Assembly (NCBI GenBank): GCA_964019335.1
Contig: OZ025666.1
Coordinates: 64,501 to 128,500 of the forward strand
DNA length: 64,000 nt
Source of the DNA: Diplonema japonicum
Taxonomy: Eukaryota > Euglenozoa > Diplonemea > Diplonemida > Diplonemidae
Direction of reading: 5' to 3'
This document shows positions 1 to 10,300 of this stretch, piece by piece. Both the position numbers and the translations under genes were made by a program. The stretch's first letter is position 1. Each line of letters starts with the position of its first letter. Under the pieces are notes generated by a model. That model was not told the DNA's origin and did not search any database. It worked only from the letters and a program-made list of their open reading frames with translations.

Positions 1-3000
1 CCCACTTGTACTGAATGCACGTCTGCAACGCATTGTTCAAGCCACGCCAGCACTGTTTCATCTGACACATCGATGACGGCCTGTCAGTGTGTGTGCAGCT
101 CGGGATTCAGTAGTAGCGACTGCAGCACATGTGATGTAGGTTACATCCAATATCCCACCTGTACGGAGTGCACTCCAACCCAGCACTGCAGTGGGAATGC
201 GCCTTCTGTTGTACCCGATGCGATGCAAGCAGTGTGCATATGCAGCTGCTCACCTGGTTTTGCACCACCCGACTGCTCTTCTTGCCTGGTGGGCTACATA
301 GGCAGCACGTGCACGGAGTGCGACTTGATGACTGACTGCGGAAGCCATGCAACAGCAGTGACCTCTGACCCAAATAACACGGCGTGTGTGTGCACTTGCG
401 TGCAGGGCTTCGGCGGCAGCAGCTGCACTGAATGTTCTCAAGGTTACATTAATTTTCCTACATGCACGCAATGCACGCCTGCGGACTGCAACGGACATGC
501 CTCGGCCGTCACAGACGACGGGACACGAACAACCTGCGCATGCACGTGCCTAACGGAATACGATGGTGCAACATGCAACGAGTGTGCCTCTGGGTATTTC
601 GGATACCCAACATGCACACAATGCACGGACGCTGCACACTGTAGCGGACACTCTGCCACTGTTGCGTCTAACCCTTCAAAGACGGGGTGTACCTGTACCT
701 GCAGAAATGAGTGGACTTCTACTGACTGCAGTACATGTCCCCCTCCTTACACAGGTGCCGATTGTGACATGTGTTTGCCGAACCACATCAGTTATCCAAC
801 CTGCACCTTATGCTCTGTGACTCTCCATTGCAACTCCAAGGCTACAGCAGTGCAAGCGAACACTGCACAAGACCAGTGTGTGTGCTCATGCCAAGACAAG
901 TGGACGGGTGATTGCTCTGTTTGCCCTAGCAGGTACAACCAAATGACTTGCGACAAATGTGCGGTTGGCAGCACTGACTACCCTGTGTGCGGGTCATGCA
1001 AGGTGAAAGACCATTGCAACGACCATGCTCTGTCGGCGACATCCAACCCTTCGCACACTGACTGCGTGTGTGTGTGCAGGAACAACTGGGAGCTACCGAA
1101 GTGTGCAACGTGTCCTTCGAAGTATGCAGGCGACTGCGACGAGTGTGCCGCCAACCACATTACTTACTCGACGTGCACCTTGTGTGACATCGCAGCACAC
1201 TGCAGCAACCATGCCCACAGTGTCATAGATGATGGCACAAGGACATCTTGCAAATGCGACTGTCGCGACCAGTGGGAAGGTCCTTCCTGTGCTTCGTGCC
1301 CAGTACAGTACGAACAGGGAGCATGTACCTCATGCGCGGTCAACTTCATCAACTACCCTAATTGCACAAAATGCACTTCGGCAGACCATTGCAGCAACCA
1401 TGCATCATATGTGACATCAAACCCATCAAACACGGGTTGCACCTGCACGTGCAGAGAACAGTGGCTGGGCCTCTCCTGCGACACGTGCCCCTCGGTCTTT
1501 GGTGGTTCCGATTGTAATGAGTGCATTACGGGAAGCATTGGGCCTTTTCCTTCGTGCATATTTTGCACCTCAGCTACGCACTGCAATGACCATGCAGCGA
1601 CAGTCACAGATGATGGAACAAGGACCACCTGCAAATGCACATGTTCCAGTCAATATGATGGTGCCACGTGCAACTCTTGTAAAGTGGGTTACATTGGATA
1701 TCCTGTGTGCACGCAGTGCGACCTTTCCATTCACTGCAGCAACCATGCCCACAGTGTCACGGATGATGGCACGGGAACCTCGTGTAGCTGTGTTTGCCGT
1801 GACAAATGGGAAGGTGCTTCTTGTGCTTCGTGCCCAGTGCAGTACGACCAGACAACGTGTGATAAGTGTGCTGCAAACTACATCAACTACCCGACCTGTG
1901 CACAATGCAACTCGACAGCCCATTGTAACGACCATGCTTCTGCTGTTGTTTCAAACCCCACGAACACGGACTGCATTTGCACGTGCAGAGAACAGTGGCA
2001 AGGCCCTGCCTGCAGTGTGTGTCCTTCTGTCTTTGGTGGCTCCGATTGCAACGAATGTGTTGCTGGAAGCATCGGGCCCTTTCCGTCATGCACAGTTTGC
2101 AGCTCAGCAGTTCACTGCAGTGACCATGCCGTTGTTGTAACGGATGATGGAACACGGTCAACTTGTGTGTGCACCTGTGACACAATGTACGATGATGCTG
2201 AATGCGACACCTGCAAGGTAGGCTACATTAGTTATCCAGCTTGCACTGAATGCCTGCCGGCGGTGCACTGCAATGGCCACGCAACCTCCGCGTCAGATAA
2301 TGGAAACAGGACGGCGTGCACGTGTGACTGCCGCGACCAGTGGGCAGGAGATGTCTGTGATCAGTGTGATCCACGCTACGATGCAAATACCTGCAACATA
2401 TGTTCTCAAGGCTATATCAACTATCCCACCTGCGCACAATGCACCTCTGCAGCTCATTGCAACGACCATGCATCTTCTGTTGTTCCTGATCCATCACACA
2501 CTAGTTGCTTGTGCACGTGTAGGGAACAGTGGCAGGGGCTTGTCTGTGACACGTGCCCTCCCACCTATGGTGGCACTGATTGCAACGAATGTGCTGCTAA
2601 TAGCATTGGGCCCTTCCCTTCGTGCGCGGTATGCACCTCAGCGGCGCACTGCAATGACCATGCGGCAACAGTCATTGATGATGGCACAAGGACTCTGTGC
2701 TTATGCACTTGCGACACGATGTACGATGGTCTTACGTGTGATGTTTGTAAGGTGGACCACATTAGTTATCCTACGTGCACGCAGTGCGACCTTTCCATTC
2801 ACTGCAGCAACCATGCCCACAGTGTCACGGATGATGGCACGAGGACCTCGTGTAGATGTGTTTGCCGCGACAAATGGGAAGGTGCTTCTTGTGCTTCGTG
2901 CCCAGTGCAGTACGACCAGACAACGTGTGATAAGTGTGCTGTTGACCACATTAATTACCCTTCTTGCGTGCAGTGTGCTTCTTCGACACACTGCAACAAC

Positions 3001-5634
3001 AAAGCAACTTCTGTAACGTCCAACTCTTCCAACACAGGTTGCATCTGCACGTGCAGGGAACAGTGGAGTGGGCCTACCTGTGCCACATGCCCTCCGAGCT
3101 ATGGCGGTAGTGATTGTAATGAATGTAGCCCAGGAAGCATCGGTGTTTATCCTGCGTGTGTAGTTTGCACTTCAACGGCACACTGCAATGACCATGCGGT
3201 ACTTGTGGTTGACGATGGTAACAGGATGGAGTGCGTGTGCACCTGTAACACGATGTATGATGGTGCCACGTGCAACTCTTGCAAAGTGGGCTACATTAGT
3301 TATCCTGTGTGCACGCAGTGCGACCTTTCCATTCACTGCAGCAACCATGCCCACAGTGCCACGGATGATGGCACGGGAACCTCGTGTAGCTGTGTTTGCC
3401 GTGACAAATGGGAAGGTGCTTCTTGTGCTTCGTGCCCAGTGCAGTACGACCAGACAACGTGTGATAAGTGTGCTGCAAACTACATCAACTACCCGACCTG
3501 TGCACAATGCAACTCGACAGCCCATTGTAACGACCATGCTTCTGCTGTTGTTTCAAACCCCACGAACACGGACTGCATTTGCACGTGCAGAGAACAGTGG
3601 CAAGGCCCTGCCTGCAGTGTGTGTCCTTCTGTCTTTGGTGGCTCCGATTGCAACGAATGTGTTGCTGGAAGCATCGGGCCCTTTCCGTCATGCACAGTTT
3701 GCAGCTCAGCAGTTCACTGCAGTGACCATGCCGTTGTTGTAACGGATGATGGAACACGGTCAAATTGTGTGTGCACCTGTTCCAGTCAATATGATGGTGC
3801 CATGTGCGACACCTGCAAGGTAGGCTACATTAGTTATCCAACGTGCACTGAGTGTGATGTTGTGACGCATTGCAGTGGCCGCGCTTCAGGCGTAACAAGT
3901 GATAGTATGCGCAGTATTTGCGAGTGCACTTGCAACGGAAAATGGACGGGGCCTGCCTGCGACACGTGTCCTCCAAGGTTTACAGGAGCGCAGTGTGACA
4001 GGTGTGTAGTTGGTGTATGGCCAAGTTGTGTGGACTGCAGTATGTATCAGTGCAATGGGTTCAGCGTGAAGGCGACTGACAGTGGTGAGTGCGTATGCGA
4101 GTGTGGGAATCAGTGGACCGGGGACCACTGCACGTCTTGCAGTGAGGAGTACGAAGGTGTCAATTGCGACAAGTGTGCGAAAGGCTACATCATGGACATG
4201 TGCAGTCCTCAAGGCTGCAAGTGCACAAAGTGTGATGTGCAGCAACACTGCAGCAACCACGCCGACAACGCCACTGACGATGGCACACGGAAGTCCTGTG
4301 TGTGCACATGCACAGCACCATGGGTGGGCGACGTCTGCGACACGTGCCCTGACATCTTGACACCCGACTGCACGGCCTGTATCGGGGGGTACACCAACTT
4401 CCCGCATTGCACCATTTGCAACAAGCTCGACACATGCGGCACACTGCACGTCATAGACGCTGTTATTGTGAACAACACCTGCAAGTGCCTCTGCGAGGAC
4501 TCGTGGGACAGCAGCACAAATTGCACAACATGCCCACCACAGTACAATGCAACAGACGACTGCAAGTCCTGTGCCACCAACCGTGGTGCGTACCCGACAT
4601 GTGCGTGCATCGACCAATGGGAAGGCCTTACTTGCTCCGACTGCGCTATGCAGTACGACAACAGCTCGTGCAACTCCTGCGCCACAAACAGAGAGAACTA
4701 CCCCGTGTGCTCGTGCACCGACCAATGGGAGGGCGAAGGCTGCGACACGTGTCACTTCAAATACAACGCGGAGTGCAATGATTGTGAGACGAACAGGAAA
4801 GACTACCCTTCATGTTTATGTCGAAACAAGTGGGAAGGCAAGAGTTGTGATGTGTGTGGTGTGAGATATGACCCACTGCTTGACTGCAGTGAATGTGGCA
4901 ACAACCGGGAAACTTTCCCTGCTTGTGCATGTCGGAACAGCTGGGAGGGCGACGGGTGCGATGTATGTGACGTGAGGTACAACAGCAGCAATGACTGCAA
5001 CTCATGCGGCGCAAACAGGATAGGGCACCCTACCTGCGGGTGTTCAAACCAATGGACAGGCGACGCATGTACAATGTGCCCAGATCTTTACAACATGAGC
5101 AACGACTGCGGGTCGTGTGCCGAGGGGAGGGCGGGATATCCAGGTTGTGCAGTTTGCAGTTTGCTGAATTGCAGCGCAGGTGCACAGGAGGCTCTTGTTG
5201 CACACGATAGCTGCACCTGTGAATGCAGGAACTCCTGGGTGGGTGTCCAGTGTGAGATCTGCCCACTGAGCCGCCCCAACGACGCGTGCGATCCGTGCTA
5301 TGGAGTGACGAAAGAGCTGTGGCTGGGTCTCGGGTTCTCCGTTTTCTCATTTGGGGCCACCGCAGTGTGGTACGCCCTGACATGGGCTAAGTTCAGGAAA
5401 ATGCGGTTGAAATTGATCGAGCAAAAGGTCGACATCACAATGGACCCGGACGAAGTGGCGGAGAACGAAGGCATGCCGGTTCTTCGGTTTGTGAGTCCTT
5501 CGTTGCTCTCGCGTGTCTTCACACCCCTCAAAGAAACACAATGGGGCGTCGGGAAGAAAGCAACAGGTTTCCACACCACCGACGTATCCCTCAACCCCCT
5601 TGACGGGGGCAACGAGTCAAAGATATCCTTATGA
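1..5634 (+). CDS. Cysteine-rich EGF/laminin-like repeat membrane protein, 5' partial
   Basis: The reading frame is open from base 1, so the true start lies upstream; the first in-frame ATG at 73 is internal. Nearly all of it is a repeat of about 59 residues with 8 or so cysteines, built round patterns such as YPTCTQC, HCNDHA, CTCREQW and CDTCP, resembling EGF/laminin or tenascin-type modules. Repeats shorten after about nt 4560 to units with the pattern DQWEGxxC. One hydrophobic segment near nt 5314-5385 is followed by a basic stretch and a short tail of about 80 residues, so this is probably a type I surface protein with a huge extracellular part. N-glycosylation sequons are frequent. The function (adhesion, surface coat or receptor) is not determinable. 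Higher-order units of 534 bp are visible at about 1177, 1711, 2245, 2779 and 3313. The stop is TGA, followed by an A-rich run. Confidence 0.85.
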   Translation, partial: PTCTECTSATHCSSHASTVSSDTSMTACQCVCSSGFSSSDCSTCDVGYIQYPTCTECTPTQHCSGNAPSVVPDAMQAVCICSCSPGFAPPDCSSCLVGYIGSTCTECDLMTDCGSHATAVTSDPNNTACVCTCVQGFGGSSCTECSQGYINFPTCTQCTPADCNGHASAVTDDGTRTTCACTCLTEYDGATCNECASGYFGYPTCTQCTDAAHCSGHSATVASNPSKTGCTCTCRNEWTSTDCSTCPPPYTGADCDMCLPNHISYPTCTLCSVTLHCNSKATAVQANTAQDQCVCSCQDKWTGDCSVCPSRYNQMTCDKCAVGSTDYPVCGSCKVKDHCNDHALSATSNPSHTDCVCVCRNNWELPKCATCPSKYAGDCDECAANHITYSTCTLCDIAAHCSNHAHSVIDDGTRTSCKCDCRDQWEGPSCASCPVQYEQGACTSCAVNFINYPNCTKCTSADHCSNHASYVTSNPSNTGCTCTCREQWLGLSCDTCPSVFGGSDCNECITGSIGPFPSCIFCTSATHCNDHAATVTDDGTRTTCKCTCSSQYDGATCNSCKVGYIGYPVCTQCDLSIHCSNHAHSVTDDGTGTSCSCVCRDKWEGASCASCPVQYDQTTCDKCAANYINYPTCAQCNSTAHCNDHASAVVSNPTNTDCICTCREQWQGPACSVCPSVFGGSDCNECVAGSIGPFPSCTVCSSAVHCSDHAVVVTDDGTRSTCVCTCDTMYDDAECDTCKVGYISYPACTECLPAVHCNGHATSASDNGNRTACTCDCRDQWAGDVCDQCDPRYDANTCNICSQGYINYPTCAQCTSAAHCNDHASSVVPDPSHTSCLCTCREQWQGLVCDTCPPTYGGTDCNECAANSIGPFPSCAVCTSAAHCNDHAATVIDDGTRTLCLCTCDTMYDGLTCDVCKVDHISYPTCTQCDLSIHCSNHAHSVTDDGTRTSCRCVCRDKWEGASCASCPVQYDQTTCDKCAVDHINYPSCVQCASSTHCNNKATSVTSNSSNTGCICTCREQWSGPTCATCPPSYGGSDCNECSPGSIGVYPACVVCTSTAHCNDHAVLVVDDGNRMECVCTCNTMYDGATCNSCKVGYISYPVCTQCDLSIHCSNHAHSATDDGTGTSCSCVCRDKWEGASCASCPVQYDQTTCDKCAANYINYPTCAQCNSTAHCNDHASAVVSNPTNTDCICTCREQWQGPACSVCPSVFGGSDCNECVAGSIGPFPSCTVCSSAVHCSDHAVVVTDDGTRSNCVCTCSSQYDGAMCDTCKVGYISYPTCTECDVVTHCSGRASGVTSDSMRSICECTCNGKWTGPACDTCPPRFTGAQCDRCVVGVWPSCVDCSMYQCNGFSVKATDSGECVCECGNQWTGDHCTSCSEEYEGVNCDKCAKGYIMDMCSPQGCKCTKCDVQQHCSNHADNATDDGTRKSCVCTCTAPWVGDVCDTCPDILTPDCTACIGGYTNFPHCTICNKLDTCGTLHVIDAVIVNNTCKCLCEDSWDSSTNCTTCPPQYNATDDCKSCATNRGAYPTCACIDQWEGLTCSDCAMQYDNSSCNSCATNRENYPVCSCTDQWEGEGCDTCHFKYNAECNDCETNRKDYPSCLCRNKWEGKSCDVCGVRYDPLLDCSECGNNRETFPACACRNSWEGDGCDVCDVRYNSSNDCNSCGANRIGHPTCGCSNQWTGDACTMCPDLYNMSNDCGSCAEGRAGYPGCAVCSLLNCSAGAQEALVAHDSCTCECRNSWVGVQCEICPLSRPNDACDPCYGVTKELWLGLGFSVFSFGATAVWYALTWAKFRKMRLKLIEQKVDITMDPDEVAENEGMPVLRFVSPSLLSRVFTPLKETQWGVGKKATGFHTTDVSLNPLDGGNESKISL

Positions 5635-6131
5635 AAAAAAAAAAAAAACAAAAACAAACAATAAACAAATCAAGAAAAAAAACTCAAACACGAGTTTTTA
5701 TTAGACTACTATATGTTCGAACTTACTTTCTTCTCTTTTTTGTGTCTTTTTTTAGTTCGCCCCCTTTGTTTAAAATGTTTCTTCTCTCGGGGTAAGGGGT
5801 AGCGTGTTTTATTTCTTTTCTTCTTCTGTTCCTTCTTCAACGCAGGCTTCCGTGTTGAATCACCTTATTATTCCGTTTATTCATTTTCTTGCTTTATTTT
5901 TTTGTTAATCTAACAACACAGGAGGAAAGAGGGTAAAAATAAAAGGAGGGGAGATGCAGTACATCGTAGAGCAGCTGTAAGTTTCCTTATCCCACATACC
6001 TCTATAGAACACACACCTTAAAAAGAAGAAGGTGAAGTAGAACAGTTAGTTAAGTAAAGCAAGTTAGTTTTTCTCTTTTTTGGCGTGCAAACCCGTGCGT
6101 GAAGTGAACAGTACCTAGCCTTGTGTTTGCG
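5635..6131. other. Intergenic spacer, AT-rich
   Basis: No coding potential seen. It begins with an A-rich run just after the stop codon and contains T-rich stretches. A pyrimidine tract at about 6069-6081 precedes an AG at 6111, a plausible trans- or cis-splice acceptor for the next gene 21 nt upstream of its ATG. Confidence 0.6.
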
Positions 6132-7317
6132 ATGGGGTGTTGCACGTCAAAAGAGAAGTCTCCCAAGGGACAAATAAGTGTATGAAAAAAAAAAGAAAAA
6201 TGGAAAAAAAAACAGAAAATTGAAAGTGGGGAACGCGAAGCGGACTTCAGTGGGAAAGTCCTCCGCCGCCAAGAGCTCGATGGGATCTCACGGGCAGTGC
6301 TTGGCAGCAGCAACCTAACAACGCTGTTACTCAGCTGGGCTGGGTTGAAAGATAAAGGCGTCTCGATTTTGGAAGGCGCTCTGTGCGGGAGTCCTTCTCT
6401 GGAAACCCTAGTGCTTGCAGGTACCTGCAATAAATACAACCACCACATCGACAGGGAACGGCATCACGAACAAGGGCGCTGTGGTCATGTCCCGCGTGTT
6501 GGAGCACACCACCTCGCTGCAGATGTGTTCTCTCGCCGAGAACAAAATAGCAAACAGTGGCCTTTCTGTATGCCACCTCTTCCCAAACCATAACTAAACG
6601 CAGGCGCTGGCAACAGCGGTGGAGAAGAACGACAGCCTGACTGACCTGCGGCTGGGTGGGAACAGGATGGTGTTCGACGACACGGAGGAAGCGATGGAGG
6701 TCCTGGACCCATTGTTCAGGAGGCGGAAGCGGTTGACCTTCTTCGACCTGCGTGGGAACCCTATTGACGGCACCGTGTTGACCGACATCCTGGAGAGGAT
6801 GGCCAGGCCCCAGGAGCTGCAGCTCGACGCGGCGTCTATTACCAACTCGGAGCTCTTCACTACACACAATCGTGAAGCGCGCGACACGAGTACACCCCAC
6901 CTGTACTCACCCCCATGCGGACAAGGGAGCAACCCTCTTGCTGCATCTAAGACCGACGATTACGAAGACGTCACCAGCCCAACAGGCGGCCAGCCAACAT
7001 CCCCTGGGAAAGAACCAAACCTACAAAAAGCTGTCTCAAAAGAACAAGTTGTAGTAGTAATGGATGAAGATGAAGGACCCTTAACGAAACTGGAAGAAAA
7101 GAAGAATGAAGAAGGCGGTGACCGAGAAGAAGAGCTACCACAACGGCGGGAAGATGAAGAAGAGCAAGAACCCAAACAGCAAGGGCACCCGGAAACCATT
7201 CTTGAAAAACAAGAGCAGCAAGAGGCACAGCGGGAGGCCCCCGAGACGCCACTTGACGATGGCAACATACAGCCAGCCTTCGAGGATGGCGTAGTACATG
7301 AAAAAGATGATAGCTAA
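6132..7317 (+). CDS. Leucine-rich-repeat protein with MGCC acylation-type N-terminus
   Basis: I join four exons: 6132-6179, 6216-6420, 6455-6567 and 6604-7317, giving 359 residues. The three introns are 36, 34 and 36 nt, each starting GTAY and ending CAG, and removing them restores continuous LRR sequence (LETLVLAG running into NGITNKG, then IANSGLS into ALATAV). The protein starts MGCCTSKEK, a classic N-myristoylation site with adjacent palmitoylatable cysteines, so it is probably attached to the inner face of a membrane. Residues about 30-160 are ribonuclease-inhibitor-type LRRs (SNLTTL, NSGLSAL, DSLTDLRLGGNRM). The C-terminal 180 residues are acidic, Glu/Gln-rich and probably disordered. 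This class of LRR usually acts as a protein-binding scaffold; a specific partner cannot be named. Upstream AG at 6111. Confidence 0.75.
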
Positions 7318-7386
7318 ATTACCTGTGCTCATATTATAACCTTAATGTTTTCATTGTCAAGTATCACCACAGGGTAAAAGGGTAAC

Positions 7387-10300
7387 ATGTCAGTGGGGAT
7401 TGATGTAGGGAGCAAGACCTTTAGGCTAGTTGGATGGCAGCACGGGCATCCTGATGTCCTCCCCGGCGGGTCCATCCCTGCAGTGTGCGCGGTAGGTGCA
7501 GAGAAATTTTTAGTGGGGAAGGAGGCAGCGAAGGAATTAGACACGAAGCACAACAACACGATTAAGATGCCAATTGCAGACATGAGGAGGGAGAAGTTGT
7601 ACAAGCTGCGGCATCCAAAGAGCGGGAACCGAGAGGCGACGCCTGAGAACGGAATCACCGCTCTGCTGTCATTACTGGAGGAAAAAGCTGCCAAGAAGTA
7701 CGTAAACGTGACACACGCCACACTGGCTGTGCCTTTATCGCTGACATCGGTAGAGAAGAGCCAGCTGAAGGTGGCAGCCGCCGCCGCAGGGTTCGTGTCC
7801 ATCGACATTCTGCCGAGCAACGTGGCAGCCGCCCTGCATTGGGGCGTGGGCTTCTACAAAAACAAGCCTTGTGACACGAGGGTCCTCGTAGTGGACTCAG
7901 GGGCGCGCTTCACCTCCGTGAGCGCTGTGCACCTTGAAATGACCGCTTCGTCTATAACCTTGACAACAGAAGACGCCAAGTCCTTCAGGTACGGCGGTGC
8001 CGACGTCGACAAGCGCATGCTGCACCTCGCCCCCACAGGCACCACTGCCACGCAGAACGTCATCGGGATTGCCATTGAGAAATCAAAGATGGAACTTGCA
8101 TCCCTCAAAGACAGCCAGATACGTATCAAGGACCAGACGCGCGTCATCAAGCGCGACCATCTCTCGGCCGCTGCGGCACCCTTGCTGCGCAGGGTATCGG
8201 GAGCGGCAAAGGCGTTGATCAGGAGCTCGAAGGCAACCATCAGCTCCGCCTTGCTTGTTGGTGGATCCTCCAGGCTTCTGGAAGTGCGGGAGGTGATGGC
8301 GCAGCTGGGCCTGCGTGTAGAAGTGGAGGACTTCGACTACTCAGCATCTATGGGCTCAGTAATGTGGGCTGCTAACATCGTGAACCCCAGCCCGGAGAGA
8401 CCCTACATATCGCAGAGATCGAATGGGAAAGCAGGTTTCCGTTTCTTTGCGCTCGACGGACCTGTGGAGAAGGGGAACCCAGTGTCGGCAACAAAGGTAG
8501 TACCTCTGTTCGAAGATAGCCTCGAGCACACGTTTGAGGAAGGGACATGGTCGGTGTTCCAGCAGTCGCTTGGCACACGGAAGCTGCTTGAGCACTCAGA
8601 ACTGCTCGCGTACTTCATTTGGAACTCAGGCAAGGCGCCCATTTCTGACTCTATTGAGCGAACTATTAAAAAGAAGCCAGACGCTGAGCTTGGCTTACAA
8701 TTCTTAGAATGGCCTGAAGTAGGCCCGCAGTCCCAAGGTGCCTTGGAGCTGATATATGTGAAACCTGGTTCGGATGCTGACAAGCAGGGGCTTAGATCAC
8801 TTTTGGGGTGGCGCTTAGCAACGGTAAATGGCAGGAGTGTTAACAGCAACCAGGAGATCGCAAAGCTGGCTGACGCTACGAAATGTGTGTTTAGGTTCTA
8901 CCGTGAGGGGCTGCCGCCTGCTGCGGGGGATCTTGAGATCGATGATATCACGTACATCGGGTGGACTAGCGGCGGGAAGATTGAGGTGAACGCAGAAGGC
9001 ATAGTCACCACACTGAATAACCCACGCATCCTGCCCACCGTGAGCGACCTTGTGGACAGGTTAGAGGAAGACGCGTCGGTTGCCCAGACCATCAGGGCCT
9101 TCTCTGAGTCGCGGAACGATCTTGAGGCTGCCACCCTGCGTCTGCTCGATTGCGGACTGGAGCCGGAGGACTTGAAGGATGTCTGTGACAACGCGACGCA
9201 TTATTTCGACCTTGCGCAGAACTGGCTGGATTCCGATTCGGCAGCCAAAGAGGTGAAAGCGGAAGACGTATCAGCCCTTGCCAGCTTCGTGAACACCATT
9301 GTCGACGCCAAAGAAGACGATTCCCTCGCTTGCACTGTCAACGACTTGGAGGCGGAGCTCAATTCAACAACACCCATCTGTGCACCTGGTAAAATGAAAA
9401 ATATCCGCGGTTCACGCAAATGGGGCATCGTTGCTAGAAAACGGAATACCATCCTCAAGATGAGCAAGCCGAGATCGATCGAAAAGGGCATGAACAAAAA
9501 GACCAGTCTGCAAGACATGACGAAGAAGCCAAGTGTCGAAAACGAGAAGAGCAAATCCAAGGGTTGGAGCGCTCTTGCGAAGAAGGGTACCATGATGGCA
9601 AGAATGAACCTCTTGAGGAATAAACCCCCGGGATCCCCCAAAGCGGGACCCTCTAGTCCGAAGATGGCACCGTCCAGCCCAAGAGCAGGGCCCAAGTCCA
9701 TGGGTAGTCCTTACATGAGGCCTGCAAGCCCACGTGCTGGACCATTGAGCCCAAGGATGAAACCGAAGGGGGGTGCACACAGCCCGAAGATGAAACCGAT
9801 GCCGCTGCCAAGAGGAAGCAAGTGGATGAAGGTGATCGACGCCGTCGATACAAAGAAGAAGAAGAAGGGCAAGAGCAGAGATGGGAAGATGTCCCCGTTC
9901 CTCGGGGCTGCAGTCAGCCCCAGCACCAGCCCTGTTACCGACCCGAAGCCAAAAGCAGGACTGAAAAGTGGGAGTAAGTGGCGCGGGTTGCTAGGCAAAA
10001 TTGACAGCAAGACAAGCAAAACCAGTAAGAGCAGCAGAAGCAGCAAGGGAAGCAGCAGGGAAAAGGTTTCGCCGTTCTTGAGCTCGCGTGGCAGCCCCAG
10101 TCAAAGTCCTAGCCAGAGCCCGATGGTGATGCCGAGGAGGAGCCCTTCGGCAAGCCCTGTGCGGGTGGGCAGTGCAGACTTCCTCAACGTCGACAAGCCG
10201 AGCACAAAGCCAAGGAGTCCCACCAAGTCAGAGAAGTCGGTTTCAGACGAATCCGAAATCATTTTGCCCATCCCGAAATCTACTTTCGGTGAGAGTCCTA

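Noticed and set aside
1177-3850. Regularly spaced repeats reminiscent of a CRISPR array
   Set aside because: The repeats are translated cysteine-rich modules in one continuous frame of a eukaryotic gene.
107-4755. Many minus-strand and alternative-frame ORFs of 60-290 codons inside the cysteine-rich gene
   Set aside because: They are shadows of a highly repetitive coding frame and repeat with the same 534-bp period.
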